From the NCBI GenBank assembly GCA_003485765.1, contig DNHS01000023.1, forward strand, positions 50,063 through 68,088: a DNA stretch of 18,026 nt. Direction: 5' to 3'. Every line of letters begins with the position of its first letter. Position 1 is the first letter of the stretch. The position numbers and the translations under genes were made by a program. Shown here in pieces: positions 6,071 through 13,311 of this stretch. Under the pieces are notes generated by a model. That model did no database searches and was not told the DNA's origin. It saw only the letters and a program-made list of their open reading frames with translations. The DNA is from Candidatus Omnitrophota bacterium. Its GTDB lineage: Bacteria > Omnitrophota > Gorgyraeia > Gorgyraeales > Gorgyraeaceae.

Positions 6071-6143
6071 GCCGATGTAGCTCAGTTGGTAGAGCAGTGC
6101 TTTCGTAAAGCTCAGGTCGGTGGTTCAAATCCACTCATCGGCT
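6071..6143 (+). tRNA. tRNA-Thr, anticodon CGT (reads ACG)
   Basis: A full cloverleaf can be drawn. The acceptor stem is GCCGATG (6071-6077) with CATCGGC (6136-6142). The D stem is GCTC/GAGC (6080-6083, 6092-6095). The anticodon loop is TTCGTAA (6102-6108), giving CGT at 6104-6106. The T arm is GGTGG-TTCAAAT-CCACT (6119-6135). The anticodon stem has a T-T mismatch (6098 with 6112). The genome encodes T-CCG rather than a CCA end at 6143-6146, so CCA must be added or repaired after transcription. An identity of threonine follows from the anticodon. Confidence 0.93.
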
Positions 6144-6161
6144 CCGAATAAAAAAGGCAAT

Positions 6162-6575
6162 ATGATGAATAAAAGGATTTACAAGTTGACGCATGAAAAT
6201 ATGCAGCCTTATGGGTATATAATAGACAAGAAATGCGTAAAAGATAATGGCAAAGGTAATAAATTTGGCATACTTTTAAAAGTAAAATCAGCTGGCTGGA
6301 GAATAGGATATTTGATTGTACGGGAAAAAACTATAAAGCGCATAGAATACCATGATAGCTTGGAGACTTTTGAGCCGGTGAGCGGCAAGGCCATTATAGC
6401 GCTTGCAACACATGCTAGCCCAGAGAATGTAAAGGTATTTCTCTTGGATAAGCCGATAGTTTTAAAAAAAGGTATATGGCATGACGTGGCAGCTTTGTCT
6501 AATATAGCTGAGATTAAGATTTTTGAAAACAAAGAAGTTAATAGTAAGTATTATTATCTAAAAAGTATAATTTAA
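6162..6575 (+). CDS. Ureidoglycolate lyase (AllA)-like cupin-fold protein
   Basis: A 137-residue protein resembling the ureidoglycolate lyase/hydrolase family, small beta-barrel cupin-like enzymes of purine catabolism. Supporting features are the N-terminal LTHENMQPYGYII (family pattern L-x-P-E-x-F-x-P-F-G-x-V), the central IEYHDSLETFEPVSGKA, equivalent to the family's ERHxxxSQxFxPL block with H64 and E71, and KKGIWHDVAAL (102-112), equivalent to the conserved GxWHxxLL motif. The frame opens inside the tRNA at 6120, so ATG 6162 (or 6165) is the first usable start; only a weak AGG is seen upstream. It begins 18 bases after the tRNA and precedes the MFS gene by 14. No other allantoin-pathway gene is present, so the real substrate may differ. 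Confidence 0.65.
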   Translation: MMNKRIYKLTHENMQPYGYIIDKKCVKDNGKGNKFGILLKVKSAGWRIGYLIVREKTIKRIEYHDSLETFEPVSGKAIIALATHASPENVKVFLLDKPIVLKKGIWHDVAALSNIAEIKIFENKEVNSKYYYLKSII

Positions 6576-6589
6576 AAAGGTTAATTTTA

Positions 6590-7843
6590 ATGGCCCGAGT
6601 TAGGGAGCTTCTTAGAGATAAAAATTTTTTTCTTCTCTGGTTTGCCCAGATAATTTCAAATTTCGGGGACAGACTGAACCAGATGGCCTTGATAGGCTTG
6701 ATTTATATCCGCACGCCGGGTTCTACGATAGAACTAGCAAAACTACTCTCCTTTACAATACTTCCAGTATTTATTATAGGCCCCATAGCAGGTATATATG
6801 TGGATAGATGGAATAAGAGGGCTACTATGATTGCTTGCGACATTATAAGGGGCGTCTTAGTGCTTTTAATACCTCTTATTATCAAATATTCTACCAGTAT
6901 GGTGCCTATCTATATAATCGTATTCGTAATATTCTCTGTAACAAGATTTTTTGTACCTTCAAAACTCTCTATAATTCCAGACATTGTGCACAAAGATAAA
7001 CTGCTTCTTGCAAATTCCCTGTCATCTACTACTATGATGATCGCTACAATTGTGAGTTTCGGGTTTAGCGGCATAATAGTTGCGTTATTCGGGCCTCAGG
7101 CAGGGTTTTATATAGACTCAGCAAGTTACTTTATATCTGCTGGCCTTATGTTTTTCGTAATTGTTAAATTAAAAGAAAGTATAGAATCTGGCAAGGCCAG
7201 CGTGAAGTTTTCAGGAGCCCCTAAGAGAACTATTGTCGGAGACATAAAAGAGGGTTTAGCGTATTTAAAAGGCCACAAAGATATAAGAATGGTTGCAAAC
7301 ACTATGTTTCTTATTATGGCAGGGGTTGGCTCCATTTATATTGTAATAATAGTTTTCATACAAGAGACGTTGCGCTCATCTACTAAACATCTCGGTTTAC
7401 TTGTGATGTTTTTAGGAATAGGACTATTCTTTGGGTCTCTTGTATATGGAAAGTTTGGCTCTAAATTTTCAAAGAGAAAAGTAATCAATTTCGGATTATT
7501 AACCACAGGATTAATAATAGTCCTGTTTACTGTTTGCCTTAAACTTATGCCTTCTTTTTTTATAGCTGGGATACTGTCAATAGCGCTAGGGGTCTTTAGC
7601 GCCCCTATAATAGTGTCATCTAACACGCTGCTGCACGAAGTTATGCATGATGAGATGAGAGGCAGGATTTTTAGCTCTCTTGAGATAATAATGCATATAG
7701 GATTTCTTTTGTTTATGTTCCTCGCATCTATTACTGCAGAAAAGATAGGCAGGGACTGGGTTCTTGTAACAATAGGAATTTTATTTTCTATTATAGGATT
7801 AGTAAAATTAATAAGGTTAAGGAAAGAAAAAGATAGGGTTTAA
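6590..7843 (+). CDS. MFS transporter (MFS_3 / macrolide-efflux-like)
   Basis: A 417-residue integral membrane protein with about 12 hydrophobic segments, the usual major-facilitator length and topology. The start FLLWFAQIISNFGDRLNQMA is typical of the efflux-type MFS_3 group. The signature loop between helices 2 and 3 is present as GIYVDRWNKRATMIACDIIR. A long polar cytoplasmic loop (about residues 195-225) divides the two halves, and the second copy of the loop signature is GKFGSKFSKRKVINFG. The C-terminus is basic. It is 14 bases downstream of the AllA-like gene and probably co-transcribed. The substrate cannot be told from sequence. The - strand gene behind it ends only 8 bases away, so there is no room for a conventional terminator between them. 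Confidence 0.88.
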   Translation: MARVRELLRDKNFFLLWFAQIISNFGDRLNQMALIGLIYIRTPGSTIELAKLLSFTILPVFIIGPIAGIYVDRWNKRATMIACDIIRGVLVLLIPLIIKYSTSMVPIYIIVFVIFSVTRFFVPSKLSIIPDIVHKDKLLLANSLSSTTMMIATIVSFGFSGIIVALFGPQAGFYIDSASYFISAGLMFFVIVKLKESIESGKASVKFSGAPKRTIVGDIKEGLAYLKGHKDIRMVANTMFLIMAGVGSIYIVIIVFIQETLRSSTKHLGLLVMFLGIGLFFGSLVYGKFGSKFSKRKVINFGLLTTGLIIVLFTVCLKLMPSFFIAGILSIALGVFSAPIIVSSNTLLHEVMHDEMRGRIFSSLEIIMHIGFLLFMFLASITAEKIGRDWVLVTIGILFSIIGLVKLIRLRKEKDRV

Positions 7844-7851
7844 GGCAGCAT

Positions 7852-8019
7852 TTATTTCTGTTTCTTTTTGCATCTATTTGATTCCTGGCATGTCGAATAG
7901 TAATTACAGATAGAGCAGCATATGTCGTCTTCATGCCGCTCGCCTCTGTACCACTTGTTCTCGCATGTCCAATAAACCTGGCAATCTGTGCAGCATTTCC
8001 CAAAGTCTCCAACAGCCAT
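7852..8019 (-). CDS. 55-residue Cys-rich small protein, function unknown
   Basis: This - strand frame reads from ATG at 8019-8017 to TAA at 7854-7852. AGGAGG (complement of 8025-8030) sits five bases upstream of the start, and a consensus promoter lies behind it. The protein has nine cysteines in 55 residues (9, 10, 13, 19, 34, 35, 38, 44, 50), arranged as two similar blocks: CCTDCQVYWTC and CCSICNYYSTC. Each block is C-C-x2-C-x5-C, so the protein looks like an internal duplication, each half able to bind a metal or small Fe-S cluster. The C-terminus is KKKQK. There is no signal peptide. The family is not recognised. It diverges from the Rnf operon, which suggests, but does not prove, a redox or metal role. 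Confidence 0.75.
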   Translation of the reverse strand: MAVGDFGKCCTDCQVYWTCENKWYRGERHEDDICCSICNYYSTCQESNRCKKKQK

Positions 8020-8039
8020 TTTAGCCTCCTATATAAGAA

Positions 8040-8068
8040 AGTATACCCGAACTTAAAAAGGTTGTCAA
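8040..8068 (-). promoter_or_regulatory. Consensus sigma70 promoter for the Cys-rich protein
   Basis: Read on the - strand, TTGACA (complement of 8063-8068) is followed by a 17-base spacer and TATACT (complement of 8040-8045). Transcription would start near 8033, giving a short leader that contains the AGGAGG at 8025-8030. The -35 box shares bases with the opposing rnf promoter. Confidence 0.8.
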
Positions 8069-8090
8069 GAAACCGGCTTTTCTGTATAAT
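8062..8090 (+). promoter_or_regulatory. Sigma70-type promoter of the rnf operon, no leader before rnfC
   Basis: TTGTCA (8062-8067), a 17-base spacer and TATAAT (8085-8090). The expected start site, about 8096-8098, falls against the rnfC ATG at 8099, so the mRNA would be leaderless; no Shine-Dalgarno precedes rnfC. The spacer contains AGAAA (8068-8072) and its inverse TTTCT (8079-8083), possibly a regulator site. Confidence 0.75.
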
Positions 8091-8098
8091 ACGTAAAT

Positions 8099-9418
8099 AT
8101 GGTTAGCTTAAATTTCATACATCCTCCTGATTTTAAAAATATTACAAGGAATAAAAAAATAGAAATAATACCAATTCCTAAAAAGGTAATATTGCCGCTA
8201 TCTCAACACGCAGGAGCTCCTTCAGAGCCTGTAGTCAATGCAGGAGACAGCGTTAAAACAGGTTCTTTAATAGCGCAGGCAAAAGGATTTATTTCCAGCA
8301 ATCTGCATTCAAGTATTTCCGGCAAGGTTATTGCGATTGAAGAAAGCTCCCATCCTGTGATAGGTTCATCCAGGGCAATTATAATAGAATCAGACGGACA
8401 GGATATAAAAACATATTTAGATTCAGTTCCTGCCAAAGACATTTTAGGCTTATCAAAAGAAGAGATCATGACTTTGATAAAAGAAGCGGGTATTGTTGGG
8501 CTGGGAGGCGCTGCGTTTCCTTTATCAGTAAAGCTGAGCCCTCCGCCTGCTAAAAAAATAAACTCTCTTATTATAAATGGCGCAGAATGCGAGCCTTTTC
8601 TTACATGCGACCATCGATTGATGCTTGAAAAACCAAAAGAAATAATTTTAGGCGCTCAATTAATAGCAAAGGTTTTAGGAGTTAAAGATATAACTATAGG
8701 CATAGAGGAAAATAAGCTGAATGCGATAGAAAGTTTGAACAGTGCATCATTCAGGCTTAAAGCCGAAGAATTAAAAGTAAAAGTAGTTAGGTTAAAAACG
8801 CGATATCCGCAGGGAGGAGAGAAACAGCTTATAAAGACATTATTGAATAAAGAGGTTCCTTCAGGCGGCCTGCCTCTTGATATAGGAATTGTGGTAAATA
8901 ATGCGCAGACGGTTTTTGCTGTCTACGAGGCAGTTTATTTAAGAAAACCTTTATATGAAAGAGTTATAACTATATCAGGCAGTTTTTCTAATATAGCAAA
9001 AAATATTTTAGTGAGAATAGGCACTCCAATCAAGGATGTCTTGGATTATTGTGGCCTGAGCCCAAAGCTTGATATTTATAAAATTGTAATGGGCGGGCCT
9101 ATGACAGGCGTGGCGCAGTGTAATTTAAACGCGCCTATTATTAAAGGAACATCAGGGATACTTGTCATGGATAAGAGATGTAAGCTTGAAGGCGAAGAAC
9201 TTGAGTGCATCAGGTGTTCCAGATGCATTGAAGCATGCCCTGCAGGGCTTATGCCTTGCATGATAGGACTTAGCGCTAAAAAAGAAAAATTTGATATAGC
9301 AAGTTCATATGACCCTTTTGATTGCATTGAATGCGGGTCTTGCAGTTTTGTATGTCCGTCTAATATACCTCTTGTGCAGCTTATAAAACTTGCGAAATTA
9401 AAGATAAAAAGGCAATGA
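8099..9418 (+). CDS. rnfC: Ion-translocating electron transport complex subunit C
   Basis: RnfC is the peripheral NADH-binding, Fe-S-carrying subunit of the Rnf complex. At 439 residues it has normal short-form bacterial length. Residues 1-100 form the RnfC N-terminal domain with the typical HPPDFKNIT and LPLSQHAGAPSEPVV. GIVGLGGAAFP (131-141) is the Complex I 51-kDa-like NADH/FMN motif, and NGAECEPFLTCDHRLM (160-175) and YPQGGEKQL (236-244) are standard landmarks. Two [4Fe-4S] motifs close the protein: C370, C373, C376, C380 and C409, C412, C415, C419. It is first in the rnf operon, and its stop overlaps the rnfG start by four bases (ATGA). The start is ATG 8099, the only Met before the conserved N-terminus. 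There is no ribosome site, and the promoter places the transcript start next to the ATG. Confidence 0.96.
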   Translation: MVSLNFIHPPDFKNITRNKKIEIIPIPKKVILPLSQHAGAPSEPVVNAGDSVKTGSLIAQAKGFISSNLHSSISGKVIAIEESSHPVIGSSRAIIIESDGQDIKTYLDSVPAKDILGLSKEEIMTLIKEAGIVGLGGAAFPLSVKLSPPPAKKINSLIINGAECEPFLTCDHRLMLEKPKEIILGAQLIAKVLGVKDITIGIEENKLNAIESLNSASFRLKAEELKVKVVRLKTRYPQGGEKQLIKTLLNKEVPSGGLPLDIGIVVNNAQTVFAVYEAVYLRKPLYERVITISGSFSNIAKNILVRIGTPIKDVLDYCGLSPKLDIYKIVMGGPMTGVAQCNLNAPIIKGTSGILVMDKRCKLEGEELECIRCSRCIEACPAGLMPCMIGLSAKKEKFDIASSYDPFDCIECGSCSFVCPSNIPLVQLIKLAKLKIKRQ

Positions 9419-10032
9419 AGATTATTTTAAAATTTGCATTTATTTTATTTTTTGTTAATTTGATAGCAGCATCTATTCTAGCCGGGACTTATAGCCTGAC
9501 AAAATCCAGGATACAAAAACAGGAGAGCATGATCCAGGAAGAAGCTCTTAAACAGGTAATGCCTGAAACAATAGGAGACAGGGTAGAGATTGTAAAAAAA
9601 AGCGGGGTAGTAAAATATAGAGAAGTGTTTAAGGGAAGCAACCCAGAACCGCAGGGGTATATATATATTGCTAAAAAGTATGGCTACTCGAGCGTTATAG
9701 AAACAATGGTGGGGATTAAAAAAGACGGGACTATTACAGGGGTGAGAATTCTTTTACAGAACGAGACGCCTGGTCTTGGCGCCAAGATCATAGAAATCGT
9801 TTCTACCGGAACGCTATTCAGCTCTTTAAAAGAAATATTTAAAAAAGAAAAACATTCCGGGAAAATATTATCCCCTTACTTTACAGAACAGTTCATAAAT
9901 AGAAATATAAAAGAGTTAGAATTATCCAAAGAAGGAATTCAGGCAATTACAGGCGCAACGATATCTTCCAGGGCAGTGCTGGATTCCATCAAATTCCAGG
10001 GATTGAAAATATTAAATAATCGCGATGAATAA
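9415..10032 (+). CDS. rnfG: Ion-translocating electron transport complex subunit G (covalent FMN)
   Basis: RnfG is the membrane-anchored flavoprotein of Rnf. The 205 residues comprise an N-terminal transmembrane helix (about 4-26) and an extracytoplasmic FMN-binding domain. NETPGLGAKI (116-125) is the conserved substrate-loop motif. AITGATISSRAVLDSI (177-192) includes the S/T-G-A-T sequence, in which the last threonine (T182) carries FMN by a phosphoester bond in studied homologues. The start overlaps rnfC by four bases and the end overlaps rnfD by eight, indicating translational coupling. Its place between rnfC and rnfD differs from the common C-D-G-E-A-B order. Confidence 0.95.
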   Translation: MKIILKFAFILFFVNLIAASILAGTYSLTKSRIQKQESMIQEEALKQVMPETIGDRVEIVKKSGVVKYREVFKGSNPEPQGYIYIAKKYGYSSVIETMVGIKKDGTITGVRILLQNETPGLGAKIIEIVSTGTLFSSLKEIFKKEKHSGKILSPYFTEQFINRNIKELELSKEGIQAITGATISSRAVLDSIKFQGLKILNNRDE

Positions 10033-10963
10033 ACTTACTGTTTCCCCAAGCCCGCATATTAAATCAGGCCAGACCACAAAAAAGATCATGTGGGCTGTGG
10101 TATGGTCTCTTGTGCCTGCGGGCATAGCCGGCATATATATATTTGGTATATCAAGCTTGAATGTGATGGTTTTATCTATACTCTCTTGTATTTTTACAGA
10201 AGCATTATTGTTAAAATTTAGAAATAAGGATCCGAAAGCGGTTTTAGATGGAAGCGCTATATTAACAGGGCTGCTTCTAGCGTATAATCTTCCGCCTCAA
10301 ATACCTTTTTGGATACCTATTATAGGGGGCGTTGTAAGTATTATTTTAGGAAAACAGATTTTCGGAGGACTGGGCCAGAACATATTTAATCCAGCTCTTG
10401 TAGGAAGGGCATTTTTACAAATCTCATGGCCTGTTTATATGACCACATGGAAAAATCCTAGGTGGTGGCCTGACGCAGTATCCAGCGCAACGCCTTTAGC
10501 TAAAGAGGTAAGTTCGCATTTTAGCTATATAGACCTATTTCTGGGTAATCATGCAGGCTCTCTGGGAGAGGTATGCGTTATAGCGTTGCTTATAGGCGCT
10601 ATATTTTTACTCTTTACAAAAATAATCTCCTTACATATACCTTTGAGTTTTATAGTAACAGTGGGCGTCATTACTTGGACATTCGGGAGAGAAGGATTTT
10701 TTAAAGGAGATTTTATTTTTAATATACTCTCAGGCGGGCTTATCCTTGGGGCTTTTTTTATGGCAACCGATTATGTCACTTCGCCTCTTACGAAAAAAGG
10801 TAAAATTATTTTTGGTATAGGATGCGGGGTGCTGACAGCTATAATAAGATTAAGAGGTGGTTATCCCGAAGGCGTATGTTATTCAATATTATTTATGAAT
10901 GCGGCTGTGCCCATAATAGACAGATTTACAAAGACGATAAAATATGGGTTTGTAAAAAAATGA
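10025..10963 (+). CDS. rnfD: Ion-translocating electron transport complex subunit D
   Basis: RnfD is the large integral membrane subunit of Rnf, homologous to NqrB, with about ten hydrophobic helices in 312 residues. Landmarks are the N-terminal SPSPHIKSGQTTKKIMW, the helix pair around LDGSAILTGLLLAYNLP, GQNIFNPALVGRAFL (118-132) and SSATPL (153-158), where T156 is the expected covalent FMN site. FFMATDYVTSPLTKKGK and RGGYPEGVCYSILFMNA follow near the C-terminus. It overlaps rnfG by eight bases and rnfE by four (ATGA at 10960-10963). Nothing appears missing. Confidence 0.96.
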   Translation: MNKLTVSPSPHIKSGQTTKKIMWAVVWSLVPAGIAGIYIFGISSLNVMVLSILSCIFTEALLLKFRNKDPKAVLDGSAILTGLLLAYNLPPQIPFWIPIIGGVVSIILGKQIFGGLGQNIFNPALVGRAFLQISWPVYMTTWKNPRWWPDAVSSATPLAKEVSSHFSYIDLFLGNHAGSLGEVCVIALLIGAIFLLFTKIISLHIPLSFIVTVGVITWTFGREGFFKGDFIFNILSGGLILGAFFMATDYVTSPLTKKGKIIFGIGCGVLTAIIRLRGGYPEGVCYSILFMNAAVPIIDRFTKTIKYGFVKK

Positions 10964-11559
10964 AGAAATTGCTCAAGGAATTTTTTAAAGGCATAGGAAG
11001 CGAAAATCCTACTTTCAGACTGGTGCTTGGGCTTTGCCCTACGCTTGCGGTTTCTACAAGCGTTGTAAATGGCCTTGGCATGGGGATCGCAGCCACATTT
11101 GTATTGCTTGGCTCAAATATAATTATATCTTTAATCAGAAAATTTATACCTGATCAGATTAGAATCCCGTGTTTTATTGTTATAATAGCGACCTTTGTCA
11201 CGATCGTTGAGCTTGCCATGAAGGCTTATGCGCCTGAGCTTTCAAAAGCGCTTGGAATATTTGTCCCGCTTATTGTAGTGAACTGCATTGTGCTTGGGAG
11301 GGCAGAGGCATTTGCGTGCAGAGAAGGCGTATTTAGTTCAATGCTGGATGCATTGGGAATGGGCATTGGTTTTACGTTAGCTCTTTTACTTATTGCGAGC
11401 ATAAGGGAGATATTGGGAAACGGCACGCTTTTTGGGCTCTTGGTTATAAAGGGTTTTGAGCCTGTATTATATCTGGTTCTGGCGCCTGGCGCGCTTTTAG
11501 TAATAGGCCTCTTGATAGGTGGTATTAATTTCCTGGCTAGGAAAAGGAGAGCTGTATAA
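10960..11559 (+). CDS. rnfE: Ion-translocating electron transport complex subunit E
   Basis: RnfE is a six-helix membrane subunit, paralogous to RnfA, that helps form the ion and electron path. It has 199 residues. The longer open frame from 10822 overlaps rnfD and is ignored, because ATG 10960 gives the family N-terminus (MKKLLKEFFKGIGSENPTF) and an ATGA overlap with rnfD. LGLCPTLAVST contains C26 and PLIVVNCIVLGRAEAFA contains C109. These are the two conserved cysteines which, with those of RnfA, hold an intramembrane Fe-S cluster in characterised Rnf and Nqr. The C-terminus is basic. The stop shares one base with the rnfA start. Confidence 0.95.
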   Translation: MKKLLKEFFKGIGSENPTFRLVLGLCPTLAVSTSVVNGLGMGIAATFVLLGSNIIISLIRKFIPDQIRIPCFIVIIATFVTIVELAMKAYAPELSKALGIFVPLIVVNCIVLGRAEAFACREGVFSSMLDALGMGIGFTLALLLIASIREILGNGTLFGLLVIKGFEPVLYLVLAPGALLVIGLLIGGINFLARKRRAV

Positions 11560-12167
11560 TGGATCTTACCATGTTTTTATCAATAATAATAGGCGCCATA
11601 TTTATTAATAATTTCATACTCTCTAAATTTCTTGGCCTTTGTTCATTTATAGGAATTTCAAAGGAGACTAAACCAGCTCTTTATATGGGAGTATCAGTTA
11701 CATTTGTAACCACATGCGCTTCAATAATTACATGGGCCATTTATAATTTTATACTTGTGCCTTTCCATATAGAATATTTGAGAACGATCGCGTTTATTCT
11801 GGTCATTGCCTCTTTTGTCCAGCTGGTAGAGATGGTGATAAAAAAGTTCAGCCAGGCGCTTTACAGGACTCTGGGCATATATCTTCCTCTTATTACTGTT
11901 AATTGCGCAGTGCTTGGCGTTGCTGTTTTAAATAGCGAGATGTTTTTTAAGCCAGGGATGAATGCCTTGACAAGCTTTACGCTATCTGCGTTACAGGGTT
12001 TTTGCGTGGGGCTTGGATATATACTTGTAATGTTATTTATGTCAGGCATAAGAGAGAGGCTTGAACTCTGCGATATCCCGCCATCTTTTAAGGATGCGCC
12101 TATAGCGTTTATAATCGCATCTTTAATGTCAATGGCATTTATGGGTTTTAGTGGATTCAGGTTTTAG
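11559..12167 (+). CDS. rnfA: Ion-translocating electron transport complex subunit A
   Basis: RnfA is the membrane partner of RnfE, 202 residues with six predicted helices. Conserved blocks are NNFILSKFLGLCSFIGIS (C28) and LPLITVNCAVLGVAVLN (C116), which supply the cysteines shared with RnfE for the intramembrane cluster. FTLSALQGFCVGLGYILVM and SGIRERLELCDIPPSFK (after 160) are also family-typical. The ATG at 11559 overlaps the rnfE stop (TAATG), and rnfB starts three bases after the stop. It has the expected length with no irregularity. Confidence 0.96.
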   Translation: MDLTMFLSIIIGAIFINNFILSKFLGLCSFIGISKETKPALYMGVSVTFVTTCASIITWAIYNFILVPFHIEYLRTIAFILVIASFVQLVEMVIKKFSQALYRTLGIYLPLITVNCAVLGVAVLNSEMFFKPGMNALTSFTLSALQGFCVGLGYILVMLFMSGIRERLELCDIPPSFKDAPIAFIIASLMSMAFMGFSGFRF

Positions 12168-12170
12168 CCT

Positions 12171-12959
12171 ATGTTAATACCTATTTTAACAATGTCAATA
12201 ATGGGGTTTTTGTTCGGGCTGGGGCTTGCGTATGCCTCAAAAATCTTCAGGGTGGAGATAGACCCAAAAATAGACATGATAATGCGCGCTCTCCCAGGCG
12301 CGAATTGCGGGGCCTGCGGCATGGCAGGATGCGCTAGCCTGGCAGAAGCGATAGTGAATGGAAAAGTCGAGGTTACATCCTGCGCGCCAGGCGGCCAGGA
12401 AGTTTATAATAGAATCGCAGAGATTCTAGGAGTAGAAGTAAAGGTAAAAAAGAAAAAGATAGCGCGGGTGAGGTGCAATGGAGGCAAAAGGTCTTCTGAT
12501 AAATATGAATATAGCGGTTTAAAAAAATGCGCTGGTGTAAATTTATTGGCTGGCGGCAGCAAGGAATGCAGATTCGGCTGTCTTGGTTTTGGAGATTGCG
12601 CAGCAATATGCCCTTTTGATGCAATATATTTGAACGAGAACAATATACCTGTAGTTGATGGCTCCAAGTGCACTGCCTGCGGCAAATGCGTTGAAGTCTG
12701 TCCGAAAAAAATCATTATTTTAGAAAACGCTGATAATAAAATTTATGTGAAATGCCTTTCACAGGATAAGATAGTAGTGGTAAAATCTATTTGTCCAGTT
12801 GGTTGTATTGGGTGTAAGATTTGCGAAAAACTTTCTGGAGGGGTATTTATCGTGGAAAACAATCTCTCTAGGGCGGATTATAGCAAGGTAAAATCTGATA
12901 CGCCATGGCAGGCGGTTATTGAAAAATGCCCAACAAAGTGTATTATAAAGGGTGATTGA
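12171..12959 (+). CDS. rnfB: Ion-translocating electron transport complex subunit B (multi-Fe-S ferredoxin)
   Basis: RnfB accepts electrons from ferredoxin and passes them into the complex. The 262 residues begin with a membrane helix (about 2-22). The 4Fe-4S domain follows, with C46, C49, C54 and C71 (LPGANCGACGMAGCASLAEA). A two-cluster ferredoxin module comes next (C133, C137, C143, C147 and C167, C170, C173, C177). A further cysteine group lies in CPVGCIGCKICEK with C253 and C257 near the end, which is the long form seen in anaerobes. All cluster cysteines look intact. It closes the rnf set. The thioredoxin gene starts 22 bases downstream with its own ribosome site, without an obvious promoter or terminator between. 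Confidence 0.95.
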   Translation: MLIPILTMSIMGFLFGLGLAYASKIFRVEIDPKIDMIMRALPGANCGACGMAGCASLAEAIVNGKVEVTSCAPGGQEVYNRIAEILGVEVKVKKKKIARVRCNGGKRSSDKYEYSGLKKCAGVNLLAGGSKECRFGCLGFGDCAAICPFDAIYLNENNIPVVDGSKCTACGKCVEVCPKKIIILENADNKIYVKCLSQDKIVVVKSICPVGCIGCKICEKLSGGVFIVENNLSRADYSKVKSDTPWQAVIEKCPTKCIIKGD

Positions 12960-12981
12960 TAAAAAAAGGGGGGAGAAGGAT

Positions 12982-13311
12982 ATGGCTGGAAACGTCCTGG
13001 AATTAAACAAGGATAATTTCGAGGAAGAGGTTTTGAAATCAGACAAGCCTGTGGTTGTGGATTTCTGGGCCACATGGTGTATGCCGTGCAAGATGCTCGT
13101 GCCTATAGTAGAAGAGATAGCAAACGAATATAAAGGCAAATATAAGATCGCAAAGCTGAATATAGATGATGCCATGGACGTAGCAACTAATCTCACTGTT
13201 ATGAATATCCCAACGCTTATATTTTTTAGCAACGGTAAAGAGGTGGCGAGAATGGTAGGCGCTGCTTCCAAGAGAGATATAATAAAAAAGATAGAAGAGG
13301 CCTTTGTATGA
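12982..13311 (+). CDS. trxA: Thioredoxin with WCMPC active site
   Basis: A single-domain cytoplasmic thioredoxin of 109 residues, the standard size. FWATWCMPCKML contains the redox pair C33 and C36; the middle residue is Met instead of the usual Gly (WCGPC). The cis-proline loop is MNIPTLIFF (P77), and the C-terminal helix ends in EEAFV. ATG 12982 is chosen over the frame opening at 12952 because a purine-rich ribosome site (GGGGGGAGAAGGA) directly precedes it and MAGNVLELN starts the fold. Its end overlaps purN by four bases. It is probably co-transcribed with rnf. General disulfide reduction is likely; the reductase partner is not in the window. Confidence 0.93.
   Translation: MAGNVLELNKDNFEEEVLKSDKPVVVDFWATWCMPCKMLVPIVEEIANEYKGKYKIAKLNIDDAMDVATNLTVMNIPTLIFFSNGKEVARMVGAASKRDIIKKIEEAFV

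Noticed and set aside
7791..8012. Minus-strand open frame of 73 codons
   Set aside because: It is out of frame with the Cys-rich gene at 7852-8019, which has the ribosome site and promoter.
10822..10959. N-terminal extension of rnfE from 10822
   Set aside because: It lies wholly within rnfD in another frame; ATG 10960 gives the usual RnfE N-terminus and an ATGA overlap.
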